The notes under the pieces: generated by a model
What the model was told of the DNA's origin: nothing
What the model saw: only the letters and a program-made list of their open reading frames with translations
Databases searched by the model: none
Position numbers and translations under genes: made by a program
Source: Erysipelothrix rhusiopathiae
GTDB taxonomy: Bacteria; Bacillota_I; Bacilli_A; Erysipelotrichales; Erysipelotrichaceae
Assembly (NCBI RefSeq): GCF_900637845.1
Contig: NZ_LR134439.1
Span: 496,001 to 560,000, forward strand
Reading direction: 5' to 3'
DNA length: 64,000 nucleotides
In this document: positions 26,855-34,789 of the stretch, piece after piece
Position numbering within the stretch: the first letter of the stretch is position 1
How the letters are laid out: every line of letters begins with the position of its first letter

Positions 26855-28945
26855 ATGAAAACAATAAAAGAAGTTAAATTTGAATTGGATGGCTTACACT
26901 GTGCCGATTGTGCCGGTAAAATTGAACGTGAGCTTCAAAAACAAGACTATATTGAAGATGCACGCGTTGATGTTGTTTTAGGAAAAGCAAAACTGAAAAT
27001 TAAAGAAGGTGTTGATGTGGATGATGAATTTGTAAAGAATGTAACCCATTCCATCCAGAGTATTGAAAACATCGGTGTCAGTTTAGAAGGCGGTCTTCAA
27101 GAGCATCCTAAAGATGAGCATAAAGGTCATGATCATGGTGATGCAGGGATGTCTCCCTTTATTTGGTTGGGTGGTTTTATCATTGCATTACGACTATTTA
27201 TGGACGCACCGTGGTTAAATATCGTGACAATTGGGGTTTATTTTGTAGTTGGATGGCCAGTCCTTAAAGCCTTTGTCAGTGGTTTATCACGAAAACAATT
27301 TTTTGATGAAAATGTTTTGATGTCGGTGGCTACACTTGGAGCACTTGCCATTGGTGAATACGGAGAAGCCTTGGGTGTTATGGTTTTCTACAGTGTTGGG
27401 GAGTATTTCCAACATAAAGCTGTCGATGATTCCCGTGCTTCGATTAAAGCCCTCTTGAATAAACGTCCTCAGTTTGCACGCAAACTTGTGGATGGGGTTG
27501 AGGAAATTGTAGCGTGTGAAGCGGTTCAAGTTGGTGATCGCATTCGCATTAATCCTTCAGATCAAGTTCCTTTAGATGGACTTGTAGTTTCAGGGAATAC
27601 AACATTCGATATGTCATCACTAACCGGTGAGTCGATGCCTGAAAACATTTTTGAAGGGGATACGATTCTTTCGGGATCGATTAACCTTTCATCTCCAATT
27701 GAAGTGGAAGTAACAAAAGAATATTCAAATTCCACAATCTCGAAGATGTTAACGCTGATTGAAGCATCTTCAGATAATAAAGCGAAAACAGAAATCTTTA
27801 TGACGAAATTCTCACGTATTTATACACCAATCGTATTTGTACTCGCGCTTGTGATTATGCTTTATGTCGGTATAACAACAGGGGTAGCCTATGATGGTAT
27901 CTACCGTGGTCTCGTCTTCTTGGTAATCAGTTGTCCTTGTGCTTTAGTTCTGTCCATTCCGCTTGGTTATTTTGCAGGGATTGGTCGCGCAAGTAAATCG
28001 GGTATCTTAATTAAAGGTGGCGAATCGATTGAAGCGCTCGCAGCAGTTGATGGTGTTGTCTTTGATAAGACGGGAACGCTTACCAAAGGGGAACTCGTCG
28101 TTACCAATGTTTCAGGACGTGAAGACGTTTTAGAAATTGCAGCACATTTAGAATCGTATTCAAATCACCCAATTGGGAAAGCGATTGTGAATGCATACGA
28201 CAAGCCTGTAAACTTAGAACGTGTTTCGGAAGTTAAAGAAGTGTTTGGTAAAGGGATTCGAGGACTTTGGGATGGTGAGCCTGTTTTTGTAGGATCGCTT
28301 AAAAACGTAAAAGAAGAAGGTTATGATGTAAGCAGTTATGAAAGTGACATGACTTCGGTACTTGTTGTCTTAAATGAGGTCTTAATTGGTGGTATTGAAT
28401 TGGATGATACACTGCGTGAAGACAGTAAACAATTAATCCAAGATTTACATAAACGTCATATCTTCAGCATCATGTTAAGTGGAGACCGTCAAAGTGTTGT
28501 GGACCGTGTCGCCAAAGATATGGGTATTGATGATGCTTACGGGGAATTACTCCCAGAAGATAAAGTTTCTCAATTTTCAAAAATCAAAGCAGAACGCAAT
28601 GCAACCTTGGCTTATGCTGGGGATGGAATGAACGATGCAGCAGTATTAGGACTCAGTGATGTTGGATTCTCAATGGGAGCAGTCGGAAATGATCTCGCAA
28701 TTGAATATTCAGATGTTGTCTTAGTGAATGATAACCCGCATCAAATTCTTGAAACCATTGATATTGCGAAGAAAACGCAACGCATTACATACATGAACAT
28801 TATCTTGATTATGGTTATTAAGATTCTAGTCCTTGTACTTGGTAGTTTAGGACTTGCGAAAATGTGGATGGCCGTTATTGCGGATGTTGGTGTAAGTATT
28901 CTTGCAGTTCTTAATGCAATGCGAATTATGCGTATCAAACGTTAA
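26855..28945 (+). CDS. P1B-type heavy-metal efflux ATPase (ZntA/CadA-like)
   Basis: The 696-residue pump exports divalent soft metals. It has an N-terminal heavy-metal domain with CADC at residues 16-19, a His/Asp-rich linker (HKGHDHGD near 90), and eight membrane helices. It carries the TGES phosphatase motif, the SCPCALV metal site near residue 360, DKTGTLTKG near 403 (phosphorylated Asp), and GDGMNDAAVL. The last helix pair carries IADVGVSILAVLNAMR with the Asp typical of Zn/Cd/Pb pumps rather than copper pumps. It is co-transcribed with the ArsR repressor. Confidence 0.95.
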   Translation: MKTIKEVKFELDGLHCADCAGKIERELQKQDYIEDARVDVVLGKAKLKIKEGVDVDDEFVKNVTHSIQSIENIGVSLEGGLQEHPKDEHKGHDHGDAGMSPFIWLGGFIIALRLFMDAPWLNIVTIGVYFVVGWPVLKAFVSGLSRKQFFDENVLMSVATLGALAIGEYGEALGVMVFYSVGEYFQHKAVDDSRASIKALLNKRPQFARKLVDGVEEIVACEAVQVGDRIRINPSDQVPLDGLVVSGNTTFDMSSLTGESMPENIFEGDTILSGSINLSSPIEVEVTKEYSNSTISKMLTLIEASSDNKAKTEIFMTKFSRIYTPIVFVLALVIMLYVGITTGVAYDGIYRGLVFLVISCPCALVLSIPLGYFAGIGRASKSGILIKGGESIEALAAVDGVVFDKTGTLTKGELVVTNVSGREDVLEIAAHLESYSNHPIGKAIVNAYDKPVNLERVSEVKEVFGKGIRGLWDGEPVFVGSLKNVKEEGYDVSSYESDMTSVLVVLNEVLIGGIELDDTLREDSKQLIQDLHKRHIFSIMLSGDRQSVVDRVAKDMGIDDAYGELLPEDKVSQFSKIKAERNATLAYAGDGMNDAAVLGLSDVGFSMGAVGNDLAIEYSDVVLVNDNPHQILETIDIAKKTQRITYMNIILIMVIKILVLVLGSLGLAKMWMAVIADVGVSILAVLNAMRIMRIKR

Positions 28946-28955
28946 TTAAACAGAA

Positions 28956-28988
28956 AAACATGAATCTTAAGATCCATGTTTTTTTGTG
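28956..28988 (+). terminator. Intrinsic terminator
   Basis: AAACATG and CATGTTT arms with a further self-complementary ATCTTAAGAT inside, followed by a T run. Confidence 0.85.
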
Positions 28989-29078
28989 GTCATGCCGGTA
29001 AAGTGAAGCAGGATTGAAAATCACAGTTTGAGTAAAGTGTGATTGATTGTAAACATTTTTCATGAAAAATATCATATA

Positions 29079-29107
29079 TTTACATTTTATGAAACAAAGG
29101 TTATAAT
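29079..29107 (+). promoter_or_regulatory. Promoter of the pyrophosphatase-like gene
   Basis: TTTACA (29079-29084) and TATAAT (29102-29107) are 17 bp apart. Confidence 0.7.
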
Positions 29108-29137
29108 ATCACCAGTAGAGAGATAAGGATGATGTAC

Positions 29138-29512
29138 ATGCAGGAATTATTAAACAATGGTTATTTTTGGCAGAAAATCGATTCACTCGTATTATCAACA
29201 AATGTAGTAATTTCTCAAGTCAAAGGGTCTCACCATCCTAAGTATATGAATATGGTGTATCCCGTTGATTATGGGTATCTTGAAGATACAGATCAAATCA
29301 AGGTATTTAAGGGGAGTTTAAAACGTTCAAGTGCAGACGCTGTGATGATTGTCGCTGATATTTTAAAGAGAGATTTAGAAGTGAAATTGTTATGGGGTTG
29401 TACCGAAGCGGAAGAACTTGAAACCATTCGTTTTATTAATCAAACGGATTATCAAAAAGGAATTTTAGTTCGCCGTGGGAATGTGTTACCGGAATGGGCA
29501 ATGACTGATTAA
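29138..29512 (+). CDS. Short inorganic-pyrophosphatase-like protein
   Basis: The 124-residue protein shares the HPKYMNMVYPVDYGYLEDT block with the short Firmicutes proteins annotated as family I inorganic pyrophosphatases (HPKH...YPVNYGY). The family's catalytic Asp cluster (DxDxxD) is not obvious: the matching region reads LKRSSADAVMIVADI. It may be a binding or modified-activity member. Three ATGs (29129, 29132, 29138) compete; AAGGA at 29124-29128 suits 29138 best. It is monocistronic. Confidence 0.6.
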   Translation: MQELLNNGYFWQKIDSLVLSTNVVISQVKGSHHPKYMNMVYPVDYGYLEDTDQIKVFKGSLKRSSADAVMIVADILKRDLEVKLLWGCTEAEELETIRFINQTDYQKGILVRRGNVLPEWAMTD

Positions 29513-29535
29513 ACTACACCCAGTGTAGTTTTTCT
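29511..29535 (+). terminator. Intrinsic terminator
   Basis: AAACTACAC and GTGTAGTTT arms separated by CCA with a following T run; overlaps the stop codon. Confidence 0.8.
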
Positions 29536-29642
29536 TATGTCAACATGAATTGAAATAAAGTCTTTAAGTGTTTAAAATGTAGTGTGTGCATCACCTAGTT
29601 GGTCTGATGTAGATGGGTAACTTTAAATGAGGAGGACATATC

Positions 29643-29897
29643 ATGGGTCGTAAATCACGTGAGAAGAAAAATCGTGTTCCTGGAGAACATGTAAGTAAAA
29701 AACAATTAAAACAAGCTGTCGTAAAGGAAGCAGAGGCGAATGAGAAAACTGAAATCGCATCACTTGCGTTAAGCATTGCTTCGTTGATATTTGTGTTTAT
29801 TGGAGTCTTTACAAAACAACAATGGTATTTATACATTGCGATGGCCTGTGTCTTGGTATCGCTTGTTCTTAAATATCTTGGAAAACGTCGAAAATAA
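29643..29897 (+). CDS. Small basic membrane protein
   Basis: Eighty-four residues: a strongly basic N-terminal 30 (MGRKSREKKNRV...), then two hydrophobic helices (about 42-58 and 62-78), and a basic end LGKRRK. GAGGAGG is eight bases before the ATG. No family recognised. It stands alone with a hairpin behind it. Confidence 0.65.
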   Translation: MGRKSREKKNRVPGEHVSKKQLKQAVVKEAEANEKTEIASLALSIASLIFVFIGVFTKQQWYLYIAMACVLVSLVLKYLGKRRK

Positions 29898-29915
29898 TCA
29901 ATTAGCGACAAATTG

Positions 29916-29940
29916 AAAACTGGGAAACCAGTTTTTTTTA
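29916..29940 (+). terminator. Intrinsic terminator
   Basis: AAAACTGG (29916-29923) pairs with CCAGTTTT (29928-29935) around GAAA, then T. Confidence 0.9.
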
Positions 29941-30066
29941 CGTTTGTCCGTGAAGAAACTATGAAGTTTATTGTAGAACCTTGCTATGTATTTCACAAAG
30001 TAAGGTGTATTTTGAGTGTTTTCTCCTGGATTTTATAAATTTCATGGTTTTTGGGTGTTGAAACGC

Positions 30067-30096
30067 TCGTCAAAAATTCATGACGATGACTATAAT
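30067..30096. promoter_or_regulatory. Operator-like inverted repeat and -10 box before the TrmB operon
   Basis: TCGTCA at 30067-30072 and TGACGA at 30081-30086 form a dyad with an 8-bp spacer over the -35 zone. TATAAT follows at 30091-30096. The arrangement fits autoregulation by the TrmB-type protein. Confidence 0.65.
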
Positions 30097-30136
30097 AGTA
30101 CCTGTAAGTAGCTACTACAAAAAATGAGGTGATTCA

Positions 30137-30934
30137 ATGGAAAAAGCTGTTTCATTGTTGAAGAGTTTAAACTTTTCAGAATCAGAGTCAAAAGTCTATT
30201 TAACGCTTTTACAAAACAATCCCATGACGGGATATGAAGCCAGTAAATTATCAGGGGTAGCCCGTTCTAAGGTGTATAACATACTCGAGAGCCTTAGAGA
30301 CAAAGGTGCTGTATTGGTTTCGAAACAAACAGATCCGGTCCATTACAGTGCAGTGGATATTCAAGAGGTTATTGATAACTTCAAATATCAGATGAATGAT
30401 CGTCTTGGAGATGTATCGCATGAATTGCAACGTTTTAGTCATAAGATTGAATCAACGGAGTTGTGGAGTTTAAAAGGTTATGAGAATGTCTTTAACCGAT
30501 GCCGCCGTTTGATTTCTGATGCGAAATCAACAATTCTTTTACAAGTTTGGGAAGAAGATTTACCGCTTATTTATGATGAACTTAAGCAATTTGAAGCACG
30601 CTCAGGAAATCTTGTCGTGATTCTTTACAGCAAGGATAAGAACTACGATGTGGATTTAAAACACGTTTACGCCCATGGTTTTGAGGAAGCGATGTTAGCG
30701 GAAAACCGTGGTTGTCGTTGGATCAATCTTGTTGTCGATGATGAAGCACTCATCTTTGGTCATATAGAGCCGCAAAACGTAGAGGTCTTGTGGACAAAAG
30801 CACCCAGTATGGTGTTTTTAGCTAAAGAGAATGTGCGTCATGATGCGTATTGTTTAAGATTGATTGATGCGTTAGATGAAGAAGCGAAGAAAGAATTTGG
30901 ACCCGATTTACTCAAAATAAAAACACTATTCTAA
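30137..30934 (+). CDS. TrmB-family transcriptional regulator
   Basis: The 265-residue protein begins with the TrmB winged helix (LNFSESESKVYLTLLQ, then GYEASKLSGVARSKVYNILESLRDKGAV). A coiled coil (about 80-110) and a C-terminal phospholipase-D-like effector domain (about 115-250, ILLQVWEEDLPLIYDELKQFE) follow. TrmB-type regulators often respond to sugars. Here the operon partners are a TauE/SafE permease and an ornithine cyclodeaminase-like enzyme, so the ligand may be an amino acid or related anion. A 14-bp gap separates it from the permease gene. Confidence 0.87.
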   Translation: MEKAVSLLKSLNFSESESKVYLTLLQNNPMTGYEASKLSGVARSKVYNILESLRDKGAVLVSKQTDPVHYSAVDIQEVIDNFKYQMNDRLGDVSHELQRFSHKIESTELWSLKGYENVFNRCRRLISDAKSTILLQVWEEDLPLIYDELKQFEARSGNLVVILYSKDKNYDVDLKHVYAHGFEEAMLAENRGCRWINLVVDDEALIFGHIEPQNVEVLWTKAPSMVFLAKENVRHDAYCLRLIDALDEEAKKEFGPDLLKIKTLF

Positions 30935-30947
30935 GGGAGAAAACATT

Positions 30948-31832
30948 ATGTTAGGAATAATTTTAGGAGCAATCGTTTTAATTAACGGAACCTTCTTAGT
31001 GAAATTTGTTATGGATTTATTAGCTCACCGTGAAGAAACAAAAGCAGAACCTGCACCAACTGTAGGTCTTGCAATCTCATCATTTATTATGTTCTTCTTA
31101 TCAACATTTGGAATCTCAGACTTTGCGATTTCAACTGTTTTATACCGTAAGTTAAAATGGGTAGATGACAAACGTTTACCAGGTACGCTTAATACACAAT
31201 GTGTTTTACCGGTAGCGGTAATGGCATTATCATACATCTCTGGAATTCAAGTCGATCTTACTACTTTACTTGTATGTATTGGAGCACAAATTTTAGGTGC
31301 TTATGTCGGACCACGTTTTGTTGTGAAATTACCGGTAGAGTTAATCCGTAAGTTTATTGGTATCGGACTTGTGATTGCATCAACATTAATTGTTGCAGGT
31401 AAAATGAATATTATTCCATCAGGTGGAACGGCTACTGGACTTTATGGCGTGAAACTTGTTGTGACTGCAGTTTTAATCTTTATCTTCGGTGCTTTAAATA
31501 ATATTGGTATTGGTTCTTATGCATTAACAATGGTTACAGTTTATGGAATGGGTCTTAACCCAGGGGTTGCCTTCCCAATTATGATGGGTGCTGCAACATT
31601 CTCAGTTCCTGTTGGAAGTATGCAATTTATTAAATTTGGTGAATACAGCCGTAAGATTACGCTTTTCACTTCAACACTTGGAGTATTAGGGGTTCTTATT
31701 GCGGTTTTCCTTGTGAAGTCGTTAGATGTAAGTATGTTACAATGGCTTGTAGCGGGAATTCTACTTTATAGTGGAGCAAGCATGATTTATGAAGAGTTCT
31801 TTAAATCAAAAAAATTGGTAGAAGCAAACTAG
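30948..31832 (+). CDS. TauE/SafE-family membrane permease
   Basis: The 294-residue protein has about eight membrane helices in two repeats, typical of TauE/SafE (DUF81) carriers of sulfonates, sulfite or organic anions. The paired stretches TFGISDFAISTVLYRKL (first half) and NNIGIGSYALTMVTVYGMGLNP (second half) represent the family repeat. Direction (import or export) and substrate are unknown. It lies between the TrmB regulator and the cyclodeaminase-like gene, 9 bp from the latter, so it probably moves that enzyme's substrate or product. Confidence 0.85.
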   Translation: MLGIILGAIVLINGTFLVKFVMDLLAHREETKAEPAPTVGLAISSFIMFFLSTFGISDFAISTVLYRKLKWVDDKRLPGTLNTQCVLPVAVMALSYISGIQVDLTTLLVCIGAQILGAYVGPRFVVKLPVELIRKFIGIGLVIASTLIVAGKMNIIPSGGTATGLYGVKLVVTAVLIFIFGALNNIGIGSYALTMVTVYGMGLNPGVAFPIMMGAATFSVPVGSMQFIKFGEYSRKITLFTSTLGVLGVLIAVFLVKSLDVSMLQWLVAGILLYSGASMIYEEFFKSKKLVEAN

Positions 31833-31841
31833 GAGGCTATG

Positions 31842-32816
31842 ATGTTAGTTATTAGTAAGAGTGATATCGAAAATATATTTTCAATGAAAGAAGCAATTGA
31901 AGCGGATAAAGAAGCGTTACGCATGTATACAGAAGGTGGTACAACAGTACCCCTTCGTACAAATATTGATGCGAAAAATGGGCAAAACTTATTTATGCCT
32001 GCTTATGTTTCAGAGTTAAATACTACAGGTATTAAAATTGTTTCAGTGTTCCCAAATAATCCAAGTCTAGGAAAACCAGCAGTACCTGCACAAATGGTGC
32101 TTCTTGATGGGGAAACGGGTGAAGTTTGTGCCATGATCGACGGTACATATTTAACACAATTAAGAACGGGTGCTGTTCAAGGTGCGGCAACGGATTACCT
32201 TGCATGTGCGGATGCGAAAGAAGCAGTTTTAATTGGAGCAGGTGGACAAGCGGAATCTCAACTAGAAGCGATGCTTGTTGTTCGTGATTTAGACCGTGTG
32301 GGTGTTGTGGATCTTAACCGTGAATTTGCGGAAAAATTTGTAGCACGTATGAATGAAAAATTTGCGTCATACAATACTGAAATTTATTTAGTTGAAGATG
32401 TTGATGCAGCCATTTCAAATGCGGATATTATTACTGCAGTTACAACATCAAAACGTCCAGTATTTGATGGTTCCCTTGTGAAACCAGGTGCTCACGTTAA
32501 TGGTGTGGGTGCTTATACTTCTGAAATGAAAGAAGTTCCTGTTGAAGCGATTGCGAAAGCAGATGTTGTTGTGGTTGATACATTTGATGGTGTTTTTGCA
32601 GAAGCTGGGGATGTCTTGAGTGCTCTTGAACAAAATCTAAAAACAAAAGAAGACTTTGTGGAAATGGGTACCTTAGCACTTGATGCTTCAAAAGGACGTC
32701 AAAGTGATGATCAAATTACATTCTTCAAGTCTGTAGGAACTGCTGTTCTTGATGTTGTTGTGGCTCATAAGATTTATGAAAAAGCACGCGAATTAGGAAT
32801 TGGTACTGAGATCTAA
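31842..32816 (+). CDS. Ornithine cyclodeaminase/mu-crystallin family enzyme
   Basis: The 324-residue NAD(P)-binding protein fits the ornithine cyclodeaminase/mu-crystallin family. It has an N-terminal PLRTNIDAKNGQNLFMPAY block, the TQLRTGAVQGAATDYLA stretch, and a Rossmann motif VLIGAGGQAESQLEAM near residue 130. The HVNGVGAYTSEMKEVP region follows near 225. Members deaminate ornithine to proline or act as alanine dehydrogenases or imine reductases. The first ATG (31839) is only 2 bp from AGGAGG; 31842 is chosen. The diaminopentanoate-dehydrogenase-like gene elsewhere hints at a broader ornithine-related metabolism, but the link is speculative. Confidence 0.85.
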   Translation: MLVISKSDIENIFSMKEAIEADKEALRMYTEGGTTVPLRTNIDAKNGQNLFMPAYVSELNTTGIKIVSVFPNNPSLGKPAVPAQMVLLDGETGEVCAMIDGTYLTQLRTGAVQGAATDYLACADAKEAVLIGAGGQAESQLEAMLVVRDLDRVGVVDLNREFAEKFVARMNEKFASYNTEIYLVEDVDAAISNADIITAVTTSKRPVFDGSLVKPGAHVNGVGAYTSEMKEVPVEAIAKADVVVVDTFDGVFAEAGDVLSALEQNLKTKEDFVEMGTLALDASKGRQSDDQITFFKSVGTAVLDVVVAHKIYEKARELGIGTEI

Positions 32817-32870
32817 TAGAATTGATATGTTTGTAGATTCAATCAAACAAAGCGATATTTTAAATTAAAC

Positions 32871-32910
32871 AAAAAAGCCTTATCCATGTTTATGGAATAA
32901 GGCTTTTTAT
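32871..32910 (+). terminator. Intrinsic terminator of the TrmB operon
   Basis: AAAAGCCTTATCCA and TGGAATAAGGCTTTTT arms with one bulge, then T. Confidence 0.9.
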
Positions 32911-32942
32911 TTGTAATGATATTTTTTTTAGGGGGTTTTTAA

Positions 32943-33104
32943 GTGCGGGTTAATTTAGAAATGGACACAGTTGTTTTACCTGAACCATCATTTCACTTTC
33001 CTTTTCGTGTCCATAAAGGACTCGCATGCATCAAACGGATTCAAAGCATGTTAGTTCCTTCGCTGTCCGTTTTCATTCAACAAGGAGGCTATTATGCGCC
33101 TTAG
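32943..33104 (+). CDS. Possible small ORF in intergenic module
   Basis: A GTG-started reading of 53 residues preceded by AGGGGG at about 7 bases. The peptide (VRVNLEMDTVVLPEP... ending IQQGGYYAP) matches nothing I know. It contains the left arm of a 14-bp inverted repeat, and its end overlaps the next tiny ORF. Coding is unproven. Confidence 0.3.
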   Translation: MRVNLEMDTVVLPEPSFHFPFRVHKGLACIKRIQSMLVPSLSVFIQQGGYYAP

Positions 33105-33128
33105 CGTTGATTTAAAAACAACTGTGTC
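32964..33128. repeat. 165-bp module bounded by 14-bp perfect inverted repeats
   Basis: GACACAGTTGTTTT at 32964-32977 recurs inverted as AAAACAACTGTGTC at 33115-33128. Inside is a second, 7-bp dyad (AAACGGA/TCCGTTT). No target duplication is evident. It could be a MITE-like remnant or a structured RNA. Confidence 0.55.
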
Positions 33129-33144
33129 TACTAAAAAGGATTAA
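33094..33144 (+). CDS. Possible 16-residue ORF with strong ribosome binding site
   Basis: AAGGAGG stands seven bases before an ATG that opens a 16-residue peptide (MRLSVDLKTTVSTKKD). The ORF ends inside the opposing lipoprotein gene's stop region. A strong site before so small a frame is notable, but translation is unproven. Confidence 0.3.
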   Translation: MRLSVDLKTTVSTKKD

Positions 33145-33866
33145 TGAGCCCCTTGAGGGATAATCGGTTTTTCGGAATCTTTAAAAATTTGATCTACATA
33201 AGCGCTTGAGTGGGGTTTTCCATACAGAAGATCCGGTGTGATAAAATATCCGGCTACCGATTCCGCAAAGGCTTCATAAGTGTTTGTGGAGCCATAGGTA
33301 CCATCTTGCCATTCTTGCAAATAGATTTCTTCCCATTCTAAAGTATCATGAACACCTGTAGCAAATCCGTATAAATGAGCCATCTCATGATACATGCTTT
33401 CTGTATCCATAATCATCCAATCTTGAAGTAAATAGATATATGGTTCATGTGGCATAACATACGCGTAGGAACCTTCAGGAACTTCGTGATAACCACGACG
33501 AAATGCATAGAAATATTGACGCAGTTTGCTAGGCATGCCTGCAATCATTGGGTGAGAAAGATCGGGTTTGTCGCCACTATAATTATAATTGATGCCATAG
33601 GAAGAAATATCCGTTTGTTCTAAATTCGAATCCGAATCATCTTCTGTTTCCGTCTCTTCAAGAATGGCTTCCTCAATGGGTTGCGTATCAACGACACTGA
33701 TGTTTTGGTAGCGCTGTAAAAGTTCAGGTACGACCACGTTTTCGAGGTGCTCAACTTCTAAGACATCCGAGCCAATTGACCCTTCTGTTTTCGAATACTG
33801 TTTTGTTTCTTTGTGGCACCCACTTAATAAAAGGAGTAGGCAAAGTGTAAAAAGTGTTGGTTTCAT
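33141..33866 (-). CDS. Lipoprotein with HExxH zinc-metallopeptidase motif
   Basis: The 241-residue protein has a lipoprotein signal peptide ending in LLSGC (Cys at about residue 17). An acidic linker (about 65-85) follows. The rest is a compact domain containing YHEMAHLYG, a HExxH zinc motif with its first His near residue 158. About 37 residues later comes TYEAFAESVAGYF, positioned to supply the third zinc ligand Glu as in gluzincins, notably the anthrax-lethal-factor-like group. It is probably a surface-anchored protease. No neighbour explains its target. Confidence 0.75.
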   Translation of the reverse strand: MKPTLFTLCLLLLLSGCHKETKQYSKTEGSIGSDVLEVEHLENVVVPELLQRYQNISVVDTQPIEEAILEETETEDDSDSNLEQTDISSYGINYNYSGDKPDLSHPMIAGMPSKLRQYFYAFRRGYHEVPEGSYAYVMPHEPYIYLLQDWMIMDTESMYHEMAHLYGFATGVHDTLEWEEIYLQEWQDGTYGSTNTYEAFAESVAGYFITPDLLYGKPHSSAYVDQIFKDSEKPIIPQGAH

Positions 33867-33886
33867 AGATCCCCCTTGAAAGCAAT

Positions 33887-33908
33887 AAAACGCCGGGTAC
33901 GGCGTTTT
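33887..33908 (-). terminator. Terminator after the HAD gene
   Basis: AAAACGCC (33887-33894) pairs with GGCGTTTT (33901-33908); it lies at the stop of the minus-strand HAD gene and about 20 bp before the lipoprotein gene. Confidence 0.8.
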
Positions 33909-34707
33909 AGAATAATGTATGAATTGCGTTATAGATGCCGTTATCTAAAATATCAGTTGTGACATAGTCTGCTGCTTCCTTAACATGTTCGGGTGCATTA
34001 CCCATGGCAACCCCAATAGCAGCCATTTCAAGCATTGTAAGGTCATTGGCGGCATCACCAAATGCGATGACCTCATCCCATGTTAATCCAAGACGGTCTA
34101 AAACAATTCCGATTCCAGCTATTTTACCAGCACGGTTTGAATATATATCATAGGCATCGGCATAGGCTTTAGCGTAATGACCATCTGGACATAGCGCTTT
34201 TGAGGCTTCGATCAGAGCTTCATCACCCATTAAAAAGAGACCCATAGGGACTTCATCGCCTTCTTCGATAGACTTAGCATCTGTATAATCCACAAGAATG
34301 TCTTGTTTTTCACTGCCTTGCATATAAACTGTTTGAAATATTTCAAGATTTCGATAGACACGCATATCCTTTTGCATCTTCATAGCTAAACCAATGTCGT
34401 GGTGATTGCAATAGTCAATAATTGCATTGACCTCACTTCGTATCATTGGCACATTAAAAATTACATCCTTATTATGATCATAGACACACGCTCCATTAAT
34501 TGTGACATAGTAATCAGGATTAATCGTTTCGTGGATATCATCATGGATGAAGTAAAAAGCACGTCCGGTCGCAATCATCACTTCGATTCCTTTCGCTTTA
34601 AGATCGTTAATTGCTTGAACTGCTGTTGATTCTATTTTGACTTTTCCGCGTTTGATGAGGGTATCATCAATGTCAAAAATCGCGAGTTTTATTTTTTTAG
34701 TTTCCAT
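33907..34707 (-). CDS. Cof-type HAD-superfamily phosphatase
   Basis: The 266-residue protein has all four HAD motifs: AIFDIDDTLIKRG, IATGRAFYF, the motif III Lys in NRAGKIAGIG, and GDAANDLTMLEMA with a Cof-type cap in between. It is a phosphatase for small phosphorylated metabolites of unknown identity. Start is uncertain: METKK at 34707 and MKAKC at 34737 both lack a clear ribosome binding site. It is divergent from guaB. Confidence 0.87.
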   Translation of the reverse strand: METKKIKLAIFDIDDTLIKRGKVKIESTAVQAINDLKAKGIEVMIATGRAFYFIHDDIHETINPDYYVTINGACVYDHNKDVIFNVPMIRSEVNAIIDYCNHHDIGLAMKMQKDMRVYRNLEIFQTVYMQGSEKQDILVDYTDAKSIEEGDEVPMGLFLMGDEALIEASKALCPDGHYAKAYADAYDIYSNRAGKIAGIGIVLDRLGLTWDEVIAFGDAANDLTMLEMAAIGVAMGNAPEHVKEAADYVTTDILDNGIYNAIHTLF

Positions 34708-34731
34708 ATTCACTATTTTAGCACATTTTGC

Positions 34732-34760
34732 TTTCATATTAGCGTTCTTTTATGTATAAT
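34732..34760 (+). promoter_or_regulatory. Putative guaB promoter
   Basis: A perfect TATAAT at 34755-34760 with a weak TTTCAT at 34732-34737 (17-bp spacing). No purine riboswitch is seen here. Confidence 0.6.
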
Positions 34761-34789
34761 ATACCATAAGTTTATGGAGGTAGATGAAT

